The position numbers and the translations under genes are program-made. The notes beneath the pieces were generated by a model that was not told the origin of the DNA, searched no databases, and saw nothing but the letters and a program-made list of their open reading frames with translations. 64,000 bases of DNA, taken from Seriola aureovittata. Lineage: Eukaryota; Chordata; Actinopteri; Carangiformes; Carangidae. This document shows positions 34,748 through 48,451 of the stretch, in pieces. Location of the stretch: the NCBI RefSeq assembly GCF_021018895.1, contig NC_079375.1, forward strand, positions 5,677,060 to 5,741,059, given 5' to 3'. Each line of letters opens with the position of its first letter. Within the stretch, counting starts at the first letter, position 1.

Positions 34748-37700
34748 TTATTTCTTTTGGAAAAATCCCATAATGGAAGCTTGTTTAGTTCCTTTATTTG
34801 CGTTCGCAGATGTTTTCTTTTGACTTTTCTTCTCGTCTTCTTTGTTTCTTGCTGGTAATTTTGGGACGGGATTCTTTAGAACCTGTTTGGTGGCCTGAAA
34901 ATCATCTTCTCCCTCAGAGTACGATTCACTCTCATAGCCTTTTTCTGTCACTGTGGAAAAACAAAAGATAAACCACAGTTATTAAATAATGCAGAATTAA
35001 CAGTGATGATAAACTGCATTATACTGACAGGTCTTCGAAGTATTTTGTGAAATCCCATTCATACACATGTGGAAACAAAATCAGAAGCCTCTTTAAATAC
35101 AATTCAATACCACATGGGTGAAAATTACAGACAAAACTTCAATGGAACTGAATCACAGTTTAAATAAATACTATTATTAATTACTATTATTAGTCAATTG
35201 ACTTTTTATGATCAAATAATAGTTGTATTCCATTTTCCTCTATAGGAATATTTGTGAATATTTGATATTTATTATTTGCTTATTAGCAAACTAAATATCT
35301 TTTTGTTTTAGACAGTCTGTTGGACAAAGGCAGCAATCTGAAAACTAACTTAGATATTATGTTGTTCACTTTGGCACAATTTTTATGTAGTATTTTGTAG
35401 AGCAGATAATTATTGAGAAAATATTTAGGTGGCAGAATTCTAAAGCTACATCCCAAAGTAGAACCATCACCTCTCAGACACTTAGCAAAAAAAAGCTTAT
35501 ACTCAAAAGGTTTTTGAAAAGGTAGTAAATATTTTTGTGAACCACTGTGAATATTACTAACACAAATTGTTATGAGATATCAGATTTGTTAAGATACAAA
35601 TGTAAATTTCAGTTAAGTTTATTTTGCTTTTTGTAAAATGAAGATTCAACACATTTAATCCAATCAGACGACGAGCTTTCACTCCTGTTTTTCATACCAA
35701 TGCATCCCTCATCGTCCACAAAGGTACGAGATTTTAGGACCCGCCTCCTTTTCCTCGTCTTCGTTTCAGAGGAATCCTGCTGTAAAATAAAAACACATGA
35801 ATGTCCAATAAGCCATTCAGTGTTAAATACTGTATTGGTGGAATAAATGGATTTGATAATCAATTATTACATCAGCACTACAATGTCAAACACTTACATG
35901 TGAATGTGAAACAGACTCAACTTCCTTTTTAGGACTTGGTGATGCTTCTCTTGTTTCCTTCTGCTGTGGAGAATCTGGAATGACTGGAAAGATAAACAAA
36001 TATAAGTTTTCTAACATTAAACTTGGAAGGGCTTTTAAAATTTCTCCTGTTCTCTCTTTTTTAAAAAGGTATTGAATATTCTGACTTTACAATATGAATA
36101 AACTAAACTATATCTTCCTGCATTGTAGTCAGGAACTAATCTTCACTCACTATAACACTGTGGAAGATATTATGTTAAAAATGAACTCATATTTCCTTAT
36201 TCCCATTTCATCACTTGTCACACATCGGCAGGACCTTTTTCATTTATACTGTTCATTTAATACAAAATGACTGAAAATAAAAGTGAAAGTAGACAGCTAA
36301 CCATCTTCGTCGCTGCTGTCTGGTTCAGGTTTCTTAATCCTTCGCCTCTTTTTCTTCTCCATTTTTTCCTCCTCACTGTCAGAATCTTCCATTCGCTTGG
36401 TTTTGCTTTATTAAAAAAGAAATTATGAGCACAAGATCATTACTATTTGATTATTTGAAAGGGATATTTCAGCAGATTTCCCACATGACTAAACAAACAC
36501 ACACCTCCTGCAATCTTTCTTAATGTCTTTTGGCGATTCCTTTGCAGCAGTGTCTTGTTTTTCTTCAGGTTGTGAACTCTGATGTTGCTGCTCTGCTGTG
36601 CAGGATGACTGAGCTGCTTCTTCCTCCTTCACAGTTTTGTCAGGTTTCTCTGGAGAAGTAAGAGAGAAAATTCAACAATCAAATGATGTCAGCCAACACG
36701 ACTGATTGTAACATTCGAAACTGCACTGGTTACAATTCTCATACTTGGCAGCAGTCCTCACTTTACTAAGGTTTAAGATTATTAGATTAGATTAGATTAA
36801 CTTTATTAATCCCACAACTGGGAAATTCATTTACCACAGCAGAAAAATAAACATATATAGAATTACCCACCTCAACAAATACATAACAGAACTTAAAAAG
36901 CAGTCAGTGTAACTTTATACTAACGATACGACACAATGAAACAACATTGTCTCCTCGTCAGAAAAAACAAGACTTGAAGCAGAAATCAAACAGCAGCAGT
37001 CAGTGAATTTAATACATGCGAAAGTATTCCCTATTTTATACAAATATACTAAACTAAATGGAGCAAATACCTCTCTATTTTCTTGTACATCACAGGTAAT
37101 ATTACTCACTTGCTGTTTGACTCCCAAAGAAGTTCAACATTGGATTGGCTTTGGCAGCTGGTTTGCTTTTAGGGGCATCAACCTAAAATATAAAACACAA
37201 TTACAAACATCTTCTTATATCCTTGTAGTACTCTGGTTATTCATTTATTTTTTTTGCAAGAAGAAATAACTACACTAAAGCCGTACCACAGGTGCATCTT
37301 CCTTCTGTTCCGATTTAACTTCTTTGCCGCCGTCCTGGTTCTTAGGAGCAGCTTTATTTGCAAACATTCCCATGATGCCTTTTTGCGGCTTGGTGGATGG
37401 TTTGGAAGCCGCATTAGCCTCTCCATTCATGGCAGTTTTTTTTACTACAGGCTCAGGTGCGGGAGCCTGTTGCATTTCTCTCGACTGCAGCAGCTCCAGA
37501 GACGACATGGGCACGGCACTGTTACAGCGTATCGCACTGTATCTACAAATCAAGTGAAAGGAAAAATATTCAACTAAATATTGGTAATCCCACAATCCAA
37601 CAGGATAGCTGTTTTTTTTTTCTACTGCCACAAGACAGACTTTCCATTGTTTCTCACATTGTTCAACTATATGATTTACATACTTGCTGCAGTTCTTAAG

Positions 37701-39610
37701 ATTGTCTTTCACAGCATCGTAGTCAACGCTGTAGAGGGGGCCGCTGTCTTTCAGTAAAGCTTTCTGGACACTGTAGATGTGAACACTGACTATCAAGCTC
37801 ATTTTAGCTTTGAAATCTGCAAAATAAAACCTGAGGTTAGACACTTCAGATAATCCTAAATAAACAAAATAAAAACAAATTATCAAACTCAGGGACACAA
37901 GAGCACAGTGATTCTCATCGTAAATTGCCAAAAGTATTATTTTACTATTAGACTAAATACAGAAGCTACAACAGTAAATAGTGCATGGTCCTCGGGGAAA
38001 CACTCTTCACACACCTTCCAGTTGGTCCTCTCTGACAACTGACACCTTGTGGCTCTGAAAAGCAAACACAGTGTCAATAAAAACAATCACAACAGCAGAT
38101 TTGTATGTCCAGAAGGATTCAGACCATGTTCACACAGGCATCATTACTCACTGTTTGGCCATTGTCCACAAACTTCCCCGACACAAGATAGGTGGCATGG
38201 AGCTGAGCTGCACTTTCCTTCCTCTTGTGATCCAGGTAATGGTAGAGCATTCTACAGGACAAGACACACATTTTAATATTTTTACTACTGGGTTTTTAAC
38301 ATCTTTAAATGACATTACCCTGAATCAACAGAAAATGAAATTGCAACTATTTCATCAAATAATTGTTTTAATCATTCATAAGCAAAAATGTCAAACCATT
38401 GCTTCTTAAGTGTTGATGCTTTTCTTTGTCATACACAAGAGTAAAATGAATATATTCCATCCCTTTGGACAATTTTCTGACATTTTATTGACAAAACAAT
38501 TAATTGAGAAAATAAATCAACGGATTAATCAATAATGAAAATAATTGTTACTTGCAGCTCTTTCTCCAAACAGTATACATAAGGTTGTTTTTATTTACAA
38601 CATGCCAATGCATACTATTACAACCTATAAAGGTGCCAGTACAGCTGGTTTTTCCTCAGGCAGACAGAAAAATGTGTCTCTATCGGTATCATAAAATATC
38701 TGATGCTGAAGTTTTGCTCTGAAAACATTGTTTTCTTCGTGCTGCTGATATAACACAGTAGTTTATTTAGGTATTTGTACAGCTGCCCTGAGTTAAGACT
38801 TCAGTTTGGCTTGACAATTTATTGATTAAAAGAACGTTATTTATAGTGCCAGAATTAAAAAAAGAAAGACTGAAAATAAATCTCTGGCTTGTTCCCATTT
38901 CTGTATATTTTTTATGCCAAAAGCCTTAAGAGGAGGAGGAAAGACACTTACTGTTTTGCTGTGTTGACATGGACTCCAAGAGTTAGACTCAGCCATTTAT
39001 AGGTCACCTGGTAAACAGAAAACATAACTTTTAGTTTGCCACATGAATGAGGGAACTAGGAGAAAACACTAATGTTTAATTAACCACAATAACCCTACTG
39101 TACAGTATGTCCTAAACCTACTGAGCTAACCTGCTAGTCGTTCTAGCTTTTTTTTTTTGTTTCCATCATTTCCAGCAACCCACTTACCTTAGTAATATTT
39201 CAACCTTTGACTATTGTTAGACATTTGATAAATCCCTCAACGTTTGTCTGTTTCAAAAGCTCAACCGTTGGCGGCTAACAGCAGTAAAAGAAACTAATCA
39301 ACTATAAATATTGAGAGTTTGTCGAATATAAATTCTATTATCTATATAGTTCATACGCCGAATTGTTCAAAAGACCCGAACAAATCGTATATAGTTGTGA
39401 ATTATACCAGGCTAGATGCGTATACTGCCCTTAAAAGCAAGCACACGTTGAACATGTAATTCAACGGCTAATTGTATCGAGGCTGACTCAGCCCGAACGT
39501 TACTAAGCTAACCGAGAATGGCGTCGAGACAAGAGACTTAAGAGCTCACTTACTATCTTGTCGTGGTCATTGACAAATTCGTCAATATTATCCAAATAAA
39601 GCTCATCCAT
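34748..39610 (-). CDS. pold3: DNA polymerase delta subunit 3 (POLD3/p66), intact, 444 aa
   Basis: Twelve minus-strand exons: 39554-39610, 38952-39007, 38152-38251, 38015-38054, 37684-37816, 37287-37542, 37110-37182, 36505-36649, 36302-36405, 35898-35983, 35698-35779, 34748-34950. They sum to 445 codons with matching phases. The start MDELYLDNIDEFVNDHDKI and the next block VTYKWLSLTLGVHVNTAKQ match the vertebrate POLD3 winged-helix region that binds POLD2. KGIMGMF is at 183-189. NPMLNFFG around 227-234 corresponds to the REV1-interacting FF motif. Acidic/basic stretches and RKRRRVLKS follow. The C-terminal PCNA box QASIMGFF is at 434-441. Length is close to human p66 (466). It acts in the nucleus in replication, break-induced replication and translesion synthesis. 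Confidence 0.97.
36780..36835 (+). mobile_element. Retrotransposon 3' tail in a pold3 intron
   Basis: A (GATTA)n run followed by ACTTTATTAATCCCACAACTGGGAAATTC, a tail found at the 3' end of many fish non-LTR elements. A similar tail in the opposite orientation stands near 60930-60965. Confidence 0.5.
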
Positions 39611-39710
39611 CTTGTTAGATTACCCGTGAATGTGGGGGTCTTGTTCAACCGATTCAACTGCGCGGGAATGCACTTTATTTACTTCCGGTGAAATGTCACG
39701 TGTCTGTTCT
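39611..39710 (-). promoter_or_regulatory. pold3 promoter with E2F-, ETS- and E-box-like sites
   Basis: Immediately upstream of the pold3 ATG: GCGCGGGAA at 39660-39668 (E2F-like), ACTTCCGG at 39681-39688 (ETS-like) and CACGTG at 39697-39702 (E-box). No TATA box is present. This mix is typical of S-phase and housekeeping promoters. Binding is inferred from motifs only. Confidence 0.55.
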
Positions 39711-40638
39711 TCTTTCCTGTGAGGCTGCAGGCTGCCCTCTACAGGCCAACAGGGGCTACAGGCGTCAGTCGGGTAGCCGTTGTCTGGACATCACTCCAGG
39801 AGACTGCCAGGATGCATCAGGCTGCAAAATGATTTTTTCCAAGGTGTATTGCAAAATAGAACAAATGGTGAGATGTGCACTGTTGTACTTTTATCTATAG
39901 CTGTCCTTTAGGTCTACAAGTGAATTTGTATAGATGTGTATTGTAGATGAAGACAAGAGAAAAGTTCAGGTAAGAACTGTGTCAGCTTTTCAGCAACTAT
40001 GGAAAAAGGTTTTTTTTTTTTAAAAAAGAAGCATTTTAGACATTGTCAAACCTAGTTTTAGAGAATTTACTCAGCCTATAGAGGCGCATGTAACCCATTG
40101 ATTACCTTAATACATCTAAACTGGAGCTGAAGGTTTGTTTTCATTATGTTATGCTCCTTTGAAACTATAGGTTACTTATAAGTAATTGATAGTTTTCTTT
40201 ATAGTTCATATATGAACTGCACTTGAGGAAATGTTTTTTATTTCTAAATATCTCGGGCGCAGTGCATTACATTATTTCCTTAATATAGCAAGATATGCTG
40301 AGGTTAATGAGCTGTAAGTTGCATGAAAACAACCCTACAGGGCATGACATCAGATAAATGGTGTGTGGTGTGGTCTGTTGTTTAACTGACTGCTCTTTTT
40401 TTTTCGATGATATGAAAACATGTATAAACTCTAAATCTGTTTCCCTGGTGGCGCTCTGGTGTGATGATGTGTATGCACTTTAAGAACAGCTTTTAGTGTT
40501 ACATCTCAGCTTTTGCACCATTAGAAGGCATGGTATCCACTGTTCAGTTCTAACCTCAGTCTGCACATTGCAGACATATCTTTGAGCCTTCATAATTCCC
40601 AAATTCCCATTCCCATTCACTCCCCCCCCCCAAATATG

Positions 40639-40674
40639 CATTCATTCATTCATTCATTCATTCATTCATTCATT
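40639..40674. repeat. (CATT)n microsatellite
   Basis: Nine uninterrupted tetranucleotide units, preceded by a ten-base C run. Confidence 0.9.
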
Positions 40675-42127
40675 ATCAGTGATTTTGAAGACAGCATCTG
40701 AGAGTTTGGAATAGCAGGAGCTACATTCATTCAAATATTGACCTACATATTTGTAAATATTTTAACACACAGAAGTAGGCTGGAATATTTACTCTATAAT
40801 TTTCCATTTCTATACAAAATGCATGTGGTAGATTTGTCAAGTGTTTGATCTCATCAGAGATGAACTTTGTATGATTTAAAAAACTGAACTTTCTTTTGAA
40901 TGCAACTTAGCTAAACTAAAGTGAAACCATTTTTAAAAGAAATGAAACTAATGCCAGAACCATTCAAACTGGCTCACAGTTTAGTCAACTCTAGAAACAG
41001 AAATCATTATGACGGACTTTGATCAAAGTTTGCGAACTCTGAAGTCATTTTTAGTTCCCTGACAAGGCATAGAAGAATGTATTTTCATGGCACATTTCAT
41101 TACTAATTGCTCAGACTAATTGCTCAGGTTGTGTTGTGGCCAAACTTTTCAAATACAAAAAAATGCTGACTGTGAGTTTAGACAGAAGAGTTCAAGATTG
41201 TAAAGTGGTTCATGGATAATTATCACTACTTTTAATGTGTTTTAAATGGAGAAACTAACTGGCCAGGAAATGGGAATAGGCGTCATCAGCTGTTATAAAT
41301 GGAGAAAAAGAGGCTCTTCCACAGGCTGCAGGCCAGAGAGTGGTAGCAGTTATTAGCACATCCAAACACAGTCAATGTAAATTTTGAATTTTAATAAGCT
41401 GCTGTGACAGGGATATTCAGGAAGGACAATGCTGATATATTAAACCTTTAGTTCATCAACTGTAGGTTTCCCAAACAAATCACTGGTCAACATGAGGGCG
41501 ACTTCCTCCTGGCTCCACTGCTTGTCACCATTTGTCTGCATCAGGTGAAGCTCATTATGACTGGAAATGAGAGCAGTGGAAGCGCTCATACATCACTTGT
41601 TAGCATGAATCTTTTTCATGAGTGTTTAGAAATATGAATAAGATGTTGAGCAGAACAACGGCAACAGCCCTGATTGCTCACATCTCTCACCTTGGGGGAT
41701 GTGCATGCCATTTGAGGCCAAGGCAATAATGCAACCTCTGTTAAATCAAAGCTCATCTGTCCTTAGCATTGATGGCCTGTAACCTATGCCAGCATGAGAT
41801 GATCAGAAAAAAACATTGTAAAACCATCTGGAATTGATTGAAAATTGCCTGTGTGCCTGTTACAGAAGCAGAACATTTTAAATTGTCACGTCATCCAAAT
41901 CACAAAATAACAAACCCTGAAGGATTTCACCGGAAATTGTCCCAAAGAAAACTGTTGTGTGTGAGGTCTGTGGATTGAATTTTCTTTATAAACCTAAGTT
42001 CAGGGGCAGTCCTCCATTTTTATACACAAAGGATCAATTTATTCAGTTTGATAATGTTTTCTCTGGCTCTGGAGAGGCTTTTTCTGAAGTTGCCACCAAG
42101 GTTATTTCAGTTTGGGCTTAGAGATGG

Positions 42128-42170
<43 letters not shown>
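42128..42170. repeat. (GAAA)n microsatellite
   Basis: About ten uninterrupted AAAG units. It creates a lysine/glutamate-rich open frame that is not a gene. Confidence 0.9.
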
Positions 42171-42172
<2 letters not shown>

Positions 42173-45100
42173 TGGTTGTTTACCATACTGGACAAAGATG
42201 CTATCATGTTGCATTATGGGAAATGTAGTATCCAATGTTTTTGAAGCTTCACCAATTCTAAGACCAAACAGTTTTTTGCTTTTGCTGCTTAATCTAATTT
42301 CAGTTTTGTTTTTAAGTATAATATTAACTAAACCTGCAGGCAGGTATATCGGGCTGCAAGCATCAGATCTTACCTGGAACAAAAGGGACACTGACATGTG
42401 ACGATCAGGGGGACAAAAAAGGAGTGCGACTCTTAGACAATGATCAGCTCAAACTAACTTCCACTGTACTGAGGTGGAGGCATCTCCAAACCTGGAACAA
42501 TATCTGCATGGCAACAGATGATGAGGAAATATGTTTGTGGTAATTTGGGTGGAGTAGTTCTTTAAGGTGGAGCAGCAAACAAATATGAAACATATGCAGG
42601 AAACCTAATCTAAGGCACAAAGTTAAGTGCGGACAGGAGTTGGTCAAAGTCTCCTTTCCTAATGAAACAAGCAGAGTGTCACGTATAACTGTGTGTGCTG
42701 CTACAGACACAAGAGTTGCTGTTCATCCTGAGATGTCTTTAATTATTTGTGAGACAAACAGTATCTATGCTAATTAATGTTGTGCTTTTGTCTCCTCAGA
42801 CTTTTTTGTCTCCTCGGGTTCAATATTATTAATATTTGAGCAGGTGAGAGAAAAACAAGTCAGCACTAAACCACCAGCAAATCTGACACTTGTTATCTTG
42901 TTAATGATGTGACAGGAGGACAGAGTCCACCTCTGTGATACTCTGTACATACGATGATTAATTCACGTGTGCTCTCTCAGATGATCTGATACAACATGTC
43001 GAGTGAGGCAGCTCTGGATCTGCAGTCGGCTGTGTGCTGCTGAGAGGCCGGTCAGCCTGCATGACAGCTTCTAATAGAAATGTCAAACAGAAGGGCAACG
43101 ATGGCAGCAGAGAAGGGAAAAATATTCCCCTAATGGTGAAAGAGTGGGAGAGCGATCATTTCACCTCGAAGACACAGATTAAAACTAAAATCCTCAGATG
43201 GATCAGAGCTGGTTAAGATAAGGAAACAAAGCCAGTCTGATCTACTTTGTCTTTCTTCTTTTCTCCCATTGAACATGAGTTAGATTTGCCTGGTGTAACT
43301 TCAGACTAATCACTTCTTCTTTGGTCAGCACATGCTCGGTGTGTCTGAAGCCTTAAGGCCCAGCAGAGTTAGAAAACACAGAGTTATCACCATGTTATGA
43401 GACAAAATGGCTCCAAATGTGACCAGTGCAACATCACAATAGGATGGTATCTGCTGATGCTGTCTGTCTGACTACATCATGTTGAGGGAACACATAGAAA
43501 TGGTAAACAGCTTGTCACACATGGAAGTGTTGATGAGAGCCAGTGTTACCTGAAGTTGTCACACGTAGACATGGTTTTGACACCGTGGATATGGGAGTGT
43601 TGTCATCATCGTCACATGTAGAAAGATCTTAGATTTAACGTGGATTTCAAACTTCTCTGGTGTTCAGCAAACCTTTCAACACTGTTTGATGATTTGTGTG
43701 ACAGTTTTAAAAAGGGATATTCCACCAATTTTACACATTGAAGTGTGTTTACAGGTCTTGAGAAATACTGCATATGTGAAACAAAGTTGTATAAAGCCTT
43801 TCATGGCTGGAGTGGAAGCGTCAGGTGGGACTGAAGACCATCAGTCTGAAAATGAATGGGGATGTGGAGATAGAAAGAAATGGTGTCACCAGACCTCCGC
43901 AGCTAGTGGCCCATGGCTACATTAGCTGCTACTAGCATAACACACCAGAATCACCTATTGGCGTGGAATTGCATTGTGGGTAATGTAGGTGCCAGTTCTT
44001 GACAGTGAACTTGATTATCTTTCCTGTTTGTTTTGACCCACTAATCTAAAATCCAAAGACCACGTTATAGAAGCTGTAGACAAACATCACGCAGCAGTTT
44101 CCAAAGGAGAATAGGAGCCAGAAACACATTGAAAAGCACAAAGTTGAATTTTTCTTTTTGAATGCTGAAGAAAAGCGACAGTATTCCTCCTAGAAATGAG
44201 TCTGATGAAATCTTTGATGTCCGGTCTGGGTTAAAGCTTGATAATGGATTCTTTTGTCAGTGATATCCTGGTATAAGAAAGCAAATGCAAAGCATTTGGC
44301 AGAGGGAAAGAGTTTTTTTGCTCTGATGTGTAAATACCTTTTATGTTGGAGAAATCTGCAACATTTTCTCCTTTAACCTGGTATATGATATCACATTTTA
44401 AACTGTTGGTGCATCAGATCCACAGAGAGATATCTGCTTTTAGAGAATTGCATAAAGAATGTATTAGATATCTCTCATGCTGCCTGCAGATGCATTTCAG
44501 GGGCCTTTGCTCTCCAACAAGCTTCAGGATTCCCTCAACAGAAAAGTCTGATTGGCTTTAAGATTCAAAACATCCAAATGCCAGCTGCTCCGAGGGGAAG
44601 TTATCTGCTTAAATCCGTAGCTGCCGAATTCTTCCACTGTACGGCAGCGGTCACACCGCCCATCACAGCAATCGCAGAAGCAGACATGTGTGAAATAACA
44701 TGTAGAGATCAGATAGATCCGTGCAGAAACACAGCGAAGAAGTGACATGCTGTGGAGCCTCCTACAGATGTCTGGTTCAGAGGCTCACACTGTTTTTCAT
44801 GTCAGGAACCCCACGTTGATCCGCTTCAGACCACAGACCACCATTTGATAAGATGTTTTCCTCACAAACACCAGCTGAGACAGTTGTTGTCATTAGATAT
44901 GACGTTAGATCTGAACTGTAACTGCCCTCACTGCATGTTGAGTGAGGTGAAACTTATCATCAGAACATTTTTGATAGTTTCTCTCAGCGTGCTCCTACTG
45001 AGCAGTGAAAAATAACAATATACAGCTGTTTGTCATTTTGTGAAGGAAGCAGCGTGAGCAACAAACCCCTCAAGGATGTCCCCTCTTTTGGAAATGAACA

Positions 45101-45551
45101 ATCCACTTTAAAGCCGTGGTTCACCCAAATTACAAAAAGCATATTTTCCACTTACTTCATCTACATACAAGGTGATAGTTTTGGTGTGATTTGTCCAGGT
45201 TTTTAAGACACCTGTCTCTCAGGTTTTTGCCTCCACACCAGCACAAAAATGTTTTTTCCTTATTTGCACAGGATAATCCACAACAGATGGGACTTTTTCT
45301 TTTGCGGAAAATGGTTCTAATGAAAATGGTTGACAGCGTGTTGGCAGTGTGTTGTAATGTAAATTCCAATTATCTTTACTGTATTGGGACCTCAGAGAAG
45401 GATAACTGAGAATCTGGTGAAGCTAACCTAAAAGGTGCTATACGTGGTCAATATTGAACTTGTCATTCTAGATAAGATGTGAACATGTCACATGAATATA
45501 TTTCATTTATTTTTGATTGGTGATGTTTTAAAACTGTGATTTTTCAATTTA

Positions 45552-45780
45552 ACCATCCATCCACCCGTCCATTCTCTTCGGGTCGGGTTGCGGTGGCAGC
45601 AGGATAAGCAGGCGGTTCCAGACATCCCTCTCTGGCAACGCTCTCCAGTTCCTCCTGGGGGATCCCCTGGCGTTCCCAGGCCAGATGGGTGTGTAATCCC
45701 TCCAGCGAGTTCTGGGTCTACCCCGGGGTCTCCTCCCAGTCTGACAAGCCTGGAAAACCCCCAAAGTTTCCATCGCAAAG
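45552..45780 (-). mobile_element. Non-LTR retrotransposon 3' fragment
   Basis: The minus strand encodes RRPRGRPRTRWRDY, then ERDVWNRLLILLPPQPDPKR, then a GGATGG-rich tail at 45551-45575. This is the C-terminal end plus 3' tail of a LINE-type reverse transcriptase found repeatedly in fish genomes. Only the last ~75 codons are present, so the copy is 5'-truncated and inactive. The clade is not assigned. Confidence 0.65.
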
Positions 45781-48451
45781 ATTTTTCTTCAAACAATACA
45801 TGAACCATAAACACATGCTGGAAGTGTGAATGCAATTCACAATAAAATAAAAGGTGAATGATAAAAGCAAGGAAACAGCAACACGAAGAATAAAGATAAG
45901 AAAAATAAAATGCTAATAAAATGTTCTGACTCTGTTTTACTCGATTGATATTTGGATGCTCAGACTTTGGATTGGGTTTCTTGCAAAATTTCTGTTTAAA
46001 TTCACTAATATACATTGTGATGAAGTCTAACAAACTTGATGAATGCATTTTCTTCCTCATAGAATATTTGCAAAGTTGATTTTTTAAGTATTTGAAATCC
46101 AGCATTTCTACATCTAGGTTTACTAGCTTGCATTTTTCTTCATCTCTGACTTTTGCTGGTGTTTTGCTGCATTTTAGGTGCAAAACTACCACCTGTTGGT
46201 CAACGGAATATTCATGGGAATCATTAGGAATCATTCAAGGTGGCAGCTTTGATCTTTCCCTGCCAATCTGATCCAGTGACCTTGCAACCATCCGCCTCAT
46301 TTTACAACCACTTGGCTGCTTCCACCCTGAATTATAATCAAGCAGTCTGGATGTCACAGACTCTGCGCACTCTTTATATGATGAGAAGATTCTTCTATTA
46401 ACATTGAAATTAGACAGTAGCTGCTGCTGGCGCTGTTGGTCCTCTACAGAGAGGCTGTCGTGGCAGCGCCCCGAGCCAAGAGCGTCAGGCTCTGTCAGAG
46501 GGGACGATCATTTTCTGCCTCCCTAAAGGAGCTGCTGCCCCCCCCCTGCATCTGCTCTGCTTCACCCTCAGCCCTTTGTGGCTCCTGCTGATAAGGCCAA
46601 GCTAATATCTGCTCAGTCTCTGGCTGCATGGGAAATGCTAAACACAGGCTGAGCTGCTGTCCACTCCAGCAGGACAATAGAAACTGGAATCTAGCCTCCC
46701 CCAGGTTATTGTTAGTCCACATTAAAGGACAGTGTATGCACAGCTGAAATCCTGGTCAGGTGCTTGAAACAAAACACCAGACAGTGAAAAGGTGAGAGAT
46801 TGGCTCAGTGGTTTCAAGTGGTTGCAAGCCCAGCAACAGCCAGTGTCCAGACTCTGAAAATGTCCTTGAGAAAGATAATGAAGCGGTTATTTCCCATTAT
46901 ACATTATTCTGGATAACAATAGCTGGAAATCCAATAGGACCAAAAATTAATCCTTAACCCACCACAGGTTAAACACATGATTTAGAAATAGATGTTTTTA
47001 AAGTTACAGCCATTAGGATTTCAGTCATGGTGACACCTGTGGTTACTGGACCCACAGCTCTGTTGATGCACATCAGTCACTTGGGGCAGCAAACACACAT
47101 TTGTGTGGCTACTCTGACAACTGAACAACATTTTCCCTGCTGCTTTGAAAATGTGAGATAACTGGACTCAGTCAGTTCAAAGTCGTTTTTATAAGTTTGG
47201 AAAATGTAAAATCAGCTCAGTCAACTTAACAGAACTTCAGAAAACAAGTTCCTATTAAGTTGAATTAACAACTCACCAGTCATGCTGACAAATGTTACAG
47301 ATTTGCTTTACATTTAGATTTTCTCAGCTTGAAGAGTTAATCCTTCATCTGGCTATGAGGGATTTACAGCTGCAGCTGCCAGAACATAGACAAGATGCAT
47401 TAAAGACACAGCGAGTTTCCATCACAAAGATTTTCTTCAAACCACAAAACACAGGGATCTCTGGAGACACTTCACACAAAAATGCATGGTGGGATATCTC
47501 TTGATATGCTGATGATGTTTCTGTAGAAACGCTATTTCATAAGTTGAATGAATTGTCAGCAGTTCATTGATTTAACTCACGGTTTCAAGTCGAAAGAAAA
47601 AGTTTCAAGTTGAATTAGCTTGAAATGAACAATATTCTTCTGTTGTAATGAGGAAAGATTAGTTGATTGCACTAAATTCCTGCATGATGTTTTACAGTGC
47701 ACAGATGGGTTTAACATTAAAGATAAAAAACAAGTTTCTTGCTTTCTCCTTTTGAGGACCCACTGGGATCTGAACTTGAAATGCACTTTAAAACCAAAGC
47801 TGTTGAGATATTATTGAACTAAACGCAGTGAAATCTGACTTTGCAATATTTTGCTGTCTCTCCTTGACGCCGGGCTGACAAATGATTTTTCCTCAGCTCC
47901 AGCTCTCTGTTGTTTGTTTTGTATTGTTACATTAATTAAATGAGTTGAAATGATGGCCAAAAGTAAGAGCCTGGTTAATAAACAAAAACGTTTCATTTTC
48001 GCTGAGACTGACTCACAGGAATCAGTTGGTGAAGCGTTAGTGAAGGAATTAACACCTGCAGGCTTCACCGTCAGAGGATTTAAGATTCCCGCAGAGAAAA
48101 GAAGAGGGATCTGCTCAGAGGATACAGAGACACCTCACCCTCTCGCTCTTCACCTCACTTATGTTATACTTTAGTTGGCAGATTCAGGGATTCAGGGCCA
48201 TAACAGGTAGAAGAGATGCTGACAACTTATGGAGCAGAATAAGACGCAGGGATTTAGGAGGAAATAGCTTTGGCTGCATTCATGAGTTTGCTGTTTGTCC
48301 TCTTGTTATCATCACACTCATCTCTCTGGAAATCCTGAAATCGCTCAAGTTGTATTTATATTTGTTGTATTTGAGCAAACAACTGATTACCATTTTAACA
48401 AGACAATCTCAAAGTAAGAATGACTGAATGTAAAAATGTACGTTTTTTTCA
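45781..48451. other. Gene-free region
   Basis: A long minus-strand open frame reaching 46234 is compositionally ordinary, AT-rich and has no recognisable domain, so it is not called. The segment GTTTCCATCACAAAGATTTT at 47414 echoes 45767, suggesting an unrecognised dispersed repeat. Nothing else is supported. Confidence 0.4.

Larger units (their letters stand above)
39711..45550. other. Gene-free region upstream of pold3
   Basis: No exon could be supported on either strand. The short open frames have no family resemblance and no splice context. Contents seen: two microsatellites (listed separately), repeat-like blocks GCATTATGGGAAATGTAG near 42212 and GCATTGTGGGTAATGTAGG near 43970, and otherwise unique-looking AT-rich DNA. 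It could hold distal regulatory sequence or belong to a large intron. Confidence 0.45.

Noticed and set aside
42048..42401. 117-codon frame with a KKERKKER repeat
   Set aside because: The charged repeat is the (GAAA)n microsatellite and the flanks show no coding features.
43686..43925. 79-codon plus-strand frame
   Set aside because: No family resemblance. It ends close to a repeat-like block (TGCATTGTGGGTAATGTAGG) and has no splice context.
45503..46234. 243-codon minus-strand open frame
   Set aside because: Its C-terminal part is the LINE-type 3' fragment and the rest is AT-rich with no domain, no splice context and no family resemblance.
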